Positions 58,579 through 64,000 of a DNA stretch of 64,000 nucleotides are shown piece after piece. The notes under the pieces were generated by a model. It was not told the origin of the DNA and searched no databases. It worked only from the letters and a program-made list of their open reading frames with translations. The DNA comes from Diadema setosum. Taxonomy: Eukaryota; Echinodermata; Echinoidea; Diadematoida; Diadematidae. Position 1 is the first letter of the stretch. Each line of letters opens with the position of its first letter. Where the stretch lies: assembly GCA_033980235.1 (NCBI GenBank), contig CM067062.1, forward strand, positions 8,826,400 to 8,890,399, in the 5' to 3' direction. The position numbers and the translations under genes were made by a program.

Positions 58579-59146
58579 TTAAAGGACAAGTTCACCTTCA
58601 TAAACATAAGGATTGAGAGAATGCAGCAATATTAGTAGAACACATCAGTGAAAGTTTGAGGAAAATTGGACAATCGATGCAAAAGTTATGAATTTTTAAA
58701 ATTTTTGTGTTGGAACTGCTGGACGAGGAGACGACTCCACCTTGTGATGTCATATGAGTACAATAGTATAAAGAAATGTAAAGGAAATTCAACATATTTT
58801 CATTTTTTTTTCGCATAATAACATAGCATTTGACTTGCCTCTTGCTAAAGGCAGGGGGAATAATATTACCCATAACATATACCGGTAACGAGTCAAGGGA
58901 ATGTGTGCTTTTTTCAAAAGATGAAATTTTGTGAAATTCTCTTTATATTTTCCTTATATTGTTGTGCGCATGTGACATCGTACACTACAGTAGTCTTCTC
59001 ATCCAGCGGTTGCTGCACAAAAACTTCAAAAATTCATAACTTTTGAATGGATTGTCCAATTTTCCTCAAACTTTCAATGATGTGTTCTACTAATAATTCT
59101 ACATTTTCTCAATCCTTATGTTTATGAAGGTGAACTTGTCCTTTAA
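58579..59146. mobile_element. TTAA-flanked long-arm MITE, 568 bp
   Basis: The left arm starts TTAAAGGACAAGTTCACCTT and the right arm ends AAGGTGAACTTGTCCTTTAA. The inverted arms run about 150 bp at roughly 90% identity by eye, passing through GAACACATCAGTGAAAGTTT, GAAAATTGGACAATCGATGC and AAGTTATGAATTTTTAAAAT. TTAA lies at both ends. No coding frame. Confidence 0.92.
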
Positions 59147-59920
59147 AGCTTTCTGTCAGTATCAAAAGTGGAGCCGCATGGGATGTGAGGTTAGCTTTAG
59201 CCAACAATCAAGTTAACTCTGTCAAACTGGTTGAAGACATTGCTGTCAGATGCAAAGCTGCTAATGTAGATGCAATTGTGTGGAACACATTTTACTAGCA
59301 CAGCTGTATTAGATTACTGTATGTTGTTGTTTTTTTTTTTATAACAATATCCACTGTAGATTTGGTCTTGAAACAATTTGTACATGTCAGCAAATGATCA
59401 ATATATGAACCACAATTTTTCTTATAGTAGGCTTATCCAGTGCATAGCTGTGTGGTGTCTTTGCGATGATCACTGCATAATATCGTGAAGCATTGTAATA
59501 TCTTCAAAGAGTAGATTTCCCCACAAAAAATAAAAACATCGGCTTCAAACTTTGTTTCTTTCTTTCATGCATAGTACTGATATTTGCTTGATTATGGTAC
59601 TGTTTTGGTATCAGTATGTCTTCCATGGGAAGCTAGGATGGAGTCTTGTCATATGATTATATATTCCTGTGTAATTTAAAAGTGTAAATGATGTTTTCCC
59701 ACAAAGTGCTAAGTCTTGTCCTTAGTTGGGCAGCTGTTTATGATTGCGATATTTAAGCCATTTTCACATTGGGTCTGATAATCCGCCTAACCACATCCTG
59801 TTTCCCCTTTGTCTTCTCTCTACTCTCATCTCTTCTCTCTCTATATAATATCTCACTCATGTTTCTCTCTGTCCATATTATATGTATCTGTCTATCTCTC
59901 CTTTCCTCTTCTTTCTCTCT

Positions 59921-59922
<2 letters not shown>
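59147..59922. other. non-coding, nothing recognised
   Basis: AT-rich with a T-run near 59329-59340 and TCTC-rich sequence from 59814. No exon seen. Confidence 0.55.

Positions 59923-59967
<45 letters not shown>
59923..59967. repeat. (TA)n microsatellite
   Basis: About 22 TA units. Tyr-Ile repeats in a frame across it are artefacts. Confidence 0.96.
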
Positions 59968-59968
<1 letters not shown>

Positions 59969-59990
59969 ATATAAGACTCCAAATTAACTT

Positions 59991-60190
59991 GTGCCCAGGG
60001 CCATTAGAAATTCATGTTGGACCACCAAACTTCCAAAGGCTTTCTTTTGGTGGCCCGATTGGGCGGCTAAAATTATTCAATGAATTTTTACATTTCATTT
60101 TATTTCGGGCAACTACATTTCTTTTATGGGCCACCAAAGTTTCAAATTCAAAGATTTCAGTGGCCCTAGTGGACCACCAGAGCAAGCAGA
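59991..60190. mobile_element. truncated copy of the GGCCACC element
   Basis: TTTTGGTGGCCCGATTGGGC, GGGCCACCAAAGTTTCAAAT, TTCAGTGGCCCTAGTGG and related motifs match the subterminal zones of 32604-33052. The CTCGACACTAAC terminal repeat is missing or decayed. It lies directly beside the TA microsatellite. Confidence 0.65.
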
Positions 60191-62974
60191 TATATTAATA
60201 TCTTTACTCTATCTACCTAACTCACATTCTGTCTTTTATTTTTCCATCATCTACTTTTTCTCTACTTTGCACTGCAATCTATGAGTAGTTATGTTTCTTC
60301 TTGTTGTTGTTGTTGTCTGACCCCTGACCTCTCTCGCCTTTCCAGTGGTCTGTACAGAATGGTCACCTGCCAACAGATATGTGGTCATAGGCGGTCAGTG
60401 TGGTCTGCTTTTTTCTTCTTTTGGAGGGGGAGACTGTGCCTGAGGAAAGATCTATGTTAGCATAAATTGAAACAAAACTAAGCATCACTCTGATAGTCCC
60501 ACATGATCATATTCATGAGAGTGTTTTTTTTTTCTCTCTCTCTCAAAGCTTGTAGCCTGCAGCAATTGTGTGTATGTTTTGTTGGGTATTTTAGCAGACA
60601 TTTTTTTTCCTCTCAACCGTTAAGTAAAGATTTATTCATTATTTCTCGAAATAAAATTCCATTACCAAAACATTATTCAGTTGTGTAAATGTCAAAGCTC
60701 ATGGCATCTCGTGGCATCCTATGTCATATAAGGAAAGTTATAAGAAAATGCACAATTTACTTCATTTATCATTTCCACAACTATACAGCATTCAATTCAA
60801 AAATGGGGGGAAAAAAAAGAGGTAAAATATCTGAAAATGCACGTAAGTGGCATCTCCAGATTAGAATAGTTTTGAGATGTATGGCCCAAAAAAGAATAGA
60901 TGTCATACCTATATATAGATTACCAAAGTGTATTGTATTTCAGATTAGAACTTCTACAAACCTAATTACTAAAACTGAAGAAACGGGACAAAGGAAGATG
61001 TTTCATAATCTTTTGATGAGATAAGTCTGAATTACTTTTGTGCCAAAGGATTAGTAAGTAGGGTGTGTGTGTGTCTATGGGTTTGATTCTCCTTTGTTAG
61101 GAGTAGAGCATGCTTTCACATTTACTATTATATATGTATTTTTCATGTTCAGAATGAATTTTCCCAACCTAGTAAACATATTGTATGAAATCAAAATTGG
61201 CTATCCAAAATGCTGTCAAAATCTTTAGCCTAATGCCCAATCCACTGACTGGTGTTCTGTTTTTGTTTTTTTGTTTTTTGTATTTTGTTTTTGTTGTTGG
61301 TTTGGGTTTTTTTAATAAATATGTAATGTTTCTTTGATGATCCAAATGTGTAATACTTTCCAATCCGGTCATGTATGCTGTGATATGATTCTTGAGCAGC
61401 TGATAATGTATAAGACATGACATGATACTGATCTTAAATGAATATGATTGTGATTCAAACAATATGCGATTATAATCTTAAACATATATGACAATGATTT
61501 ATAAGCATTTGTTTACGTTGCAAAGTATACATCATCATTGTTGTTGTTTTGGTTTGTTTTGTTTTTTGCTACCCTGAAGGGGACAGAAGCAAACCTGTTG
61601 ATGTATTGTAAAAGGTGGAAACCCTCCAACAATATATAATTTTTGCAGTGGGCCAACATCAGTGAACTTGAGCATGATTTTGTGGACACTGAGAATGTTT
61701 TTTTTTTTTTTTTTTGTTTTGAGAATTTTAGTTTACAAAATTTATTATCTCCCCCCAGCGTTTACTTGTTATATTTTTTTTTTTGGTCTAAATAGTTTAT
61801 TTGAGCAAATTTATAAGAAAAAATGTCACCATGGAAAATTGTCTTTCTTTACAGGATTGATTTATTCTTTTCATTTTCTCTGCTTTCAATGAGGGAGAAG
61901 TAATGACTTTTGACTGGCACCACTTCACAAAACAAAAATAGTATCTTTTAAAGTGAGACATCATTCATATGAGAGCAACTTACAAGGTATCCTTTCAAAG
62001 AAAGAAAAAAAAAAAAGGCTGTGAGAATATTTGAATTTATGTTCAGATAATAGTTTATTCAAGAATCAGCCCAAGAAGTATATTGCAATAAGCCAGTTCG
62101 GAGTTCAAGTTCTGCGCATGAGCAGAAAAAGGTCATTTGTACTGAGAGACAGGTCGGTTTCTATATTCACTGAGATGAGCATCTGTGATGTTATAATCAT
62201 TCTTGTAATCCTTGTAGATGGTGCATGCCAGTACATCCACCTGACAGCAAGCCTGGTATTTGGCAATGTTTAAAGAAAACATTTGTTAATGCATTTCCCA
62301 CAGTAATACAAAACAGTGAAATGGATGCTTCCCCAAGTGTTGACTGACGAACCATTCTGGTCACCTGGTCGATGCAGGTTCATTCTTTCTTTGAATACAA
62401 ATTCACTGAATTGCTGTGTTGGGCAAGCTAATGTATTATGTCGCTTTAAATTGAGTGAAGTGCCTAACCAACTGAGAAAAAAGAAGGTCATCTCCGAACT
62501 GGCTCATTCATGTATCAATTACAATCAGTGGTAGGCAGAGACTGAAATTATGGAAGTTGATGAGTCATTACATTTACAAAGAAATTGAGATTAAAAAAAA
62601 ATGATTAAAAAATGGGAAGGTAAAACTGCAGGATATGGTCACAAAAGGCAAAATATCATGCAATCACAAGGTTATACAAAGATGAATATACAAAGATGAA
62701 AGTCAACATGCAGGATCCAAGATAAAATGTTGTGATCAGTGAAAAGGCGAAATAGACTGTTGCCAGTAAAATATCAGTGAGGATTTACTTAAAGGTTAGT
62801 AAGCTCTGAAGTGTATGCATCAGACTGATGTTGTCTCATAATTAAATTGTCATAGGCTTTGTTCTTTTTTTTTGTACAGAAGTACTTTTCAACTATGTGT
62901 TATGATGATACAAAGCAAAGACAAGTATCTGAATAATTTTGTACTTGTGAAGATGCTGACCATCCAGTAAATAG
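60191..62974. other. non-coding, nothing assigned
   Basis: About 2.8 kb, AT-rich, with TTG triplets at 60300-60316 and T-runs at 61699-61715 and 61767-61784. An A-rich 111-codon frame at 60689-61024 is Lys/Arg-rich and unrecognised. No splice-site-bounded exon of a known family. Confidence 0.5.
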
Positions 62975-63084
62975 TATAACGATTGGGGAAACAAATTAAT
63001 CTTTTGTCTTGCGAAGAAAATCGTAGTTATTACTATGATTTTCTTCGGGAGACAAAAGATGAATTCATTTCCCCATTCGTTATA
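62975..63084. mobile_element. hairpin MITE, 110 bp
   Basis: TATAACGATTGGGGAAACAA at the left is mirrored by TCATTTCCCCATTCGTTATA at the right, and the inner arms GTCTTGCGAAGAAAATC and GATTTTCTTCGGGAGAC also pair. The arms are about 50 bp around a short loop. One arm occurs alone at 12856-12890. Confidence 0.85.
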
Positions 63085-63368
63085 ATTTTGTACTTGTATA
63101 AAAGGTAGTGTTAATGAAGTTGCTTGTTAAGTTATGCTATTTTTTTTTCAATGAATTTCAGTGTGTGCTTAATTTTTTTTTTCATGTGTCTTCACTCATC
63201 AGTCTTTTGTTGATGATTGTGCAATTTGCCATATGACAATAAAAATGGCATTCGTATGTGATATGATATAAAATGTCTCACTTGTTTATTGTCTGATAGT
63301 AAGTGTGCAGTGTAATAGACACCTAAAATTTTGAGTCTGCTGTCAGTATGACCATGGAATATTAACTA
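63085..63368. other. non-coding, nothing recognised
   Basis: AT-rich with T-runs near 63141 and 63172. ATAATTTTGTACTTGT right after the hairpin repeats a phrase about 45 bp before it. Confidence 0.5.
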
Positions 63369-63810
63369 TTATACAACGTCCAAGTAGATCCTTGTAATTT
63401 GATTGGAGGATTGTTGGTGACGTGATATTCAATAAGTACTCCATTCAACGCGCCGTGCAATTTTGGTTCTATTTTTGCGTGCACCTTGGTTCGATTTTTT
63501 TGTTCTATTCCACGGTTCGAGAAATTGTACGGTACTGCATGTACTGTGTGTTGCATATTGAGGATCGCATGCAGCTAGCGCAGTGTACGTGTGCGGTACA
63601 TGCATGCGCGTATGTAGGCCTACGTAGTCTAGTGTAGGAGCGCTAGCTGTGACCTGTATCTACACTGATTGCACCAGCCAGAAAGAGAATCGCAGTGGAT
63701 TCACATGTAAGTATGGCTATATTTTTCATACATATAGACTTCTAGGCCTACTTAGACCTACCCAACAATCCTCCAACCAAATAACAAAGATCTACTTGGA
63801 CGTTGCATAA
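63369..63810. mobile_element. TIR element with CAACGTCCAAGTAGATC ends, about 442 bp
   Basis: TATACAACGTCCAAGTAGAT at the left corresponds to ATCTACTTGGACGTTGCATA at the right. The next block GATTGGAGGATTGTTGG is mirrored by CCAACAATCCTCCAACC. The interior is richer in CpG and GCATGC-like words. No transposase frame. Confidence 0.82.
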
Positions 63811-63812
63811 AA

Positions 63813-63976
63813 CAAATAGTGTATGGTCTTTACTCATGCAATGGAAAGAGATTTCGCACTCGGTGAAAGATGAGGCGCACTATTCAACTCGGCTTCGCCT
63901 CGTTTAATAGAGCACCTCTATCTTTCATCTCGTGCAAAATCTCGTACCATTGCACTCGTGACCATTCACTATTTGT
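63813..63976. mobile_element. palindromic element, about 164 bp, abutting the previous one
   Basis: CAAATAGTGTATGGTC at the left pairs with GACCATTCACTATTTG at the right. Further inside, CATGCAATGG pairs with CCATTGCA, GCACTCGGTGAAAGAT with ATCTTTCATCTCGTGC, and GGCTTCGCC sits near the centre. Almost the entire element is self-complementary. Confidence 0.83.
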
Positions 63977-64000
63977 ATACCAAATATTCAGCAGGGCAAC

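Noticed and set aside
60689..61024. 111-codon Lys/Arg-rich plus-strand frame
   Set aside because: An A-rich sequence explains the Lys content. No nucleic-acid-binding or transposase motif recognised.

Overview
The window is eukaryotic. Its two recognisable genes are animal-type, the sequence is AT-rich and intron-like, and it is full of microsatellites and short terminal-inverted-repeat (TIR) elements. The gene content and repeat style suit a marine invertebrate deuterostome (echinoderm, hemichordate or amphioxus). I cannot place it more closely from sequence alone.

Left end (1-4.1 kb): two exons of a minus-strand VKORC1/VKORC1L1-family gene (vitamin K epoxide reductase) can be read, with good splice sites and an exon 2 of exactly 110 nt. 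The active-site exon 3 is not found and probably lies beyond the left edge. A GC/CpG-richer stretch upstream of exon 1 (about 3.49-4.1 kb) looks like its promoter and may be bidirectional.

Middle (4.1-51.9 kb): I recognise no coding exon in about 48 kb. This is intergenic or intronic DNA packed with non-autonomous TIR elements (MITEs), one or two tRNA-like sequences and microsatellites. Two larger elements stand out. The one at 8.28-10.62 kb carries CRE octamers and nuclear-receptor DR1 motifs. The one at 22.16-23.28 kb carries a 158-bp tandem array with seven more DR1 motifs. Several families end in TTAA, and a duplicated flank at 48.2-48.7 kb gives an internal empty site for one insertion.

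Right part (51.9-53.5 kb): one complete plus-strand coding exon encodes a 358-residue copine-type von Willebrand A protein with an N-terminal transmembrane segment. Its MIDAS metal site is intact, and it has no C2 domain and no RING finger. A splice acceptor just upstream suggests a 5' UTR intron. A 93-bp palindromic MITE sits close behind the stop codon.

Right end (53.5-64 kb): again no recognisable genes. It holds a 568-bp hairpin-type MITE, microsatellites and two abutting TIR elements at the edge.

No retrotransposon or transposase ORF, rRNA, functional-looking tRNA or CRISPR was found. I see no novel multi-gene system. The most unusual content is the regulatory-motif load carried by the repeats and the membrane-anchored copine-like protein.
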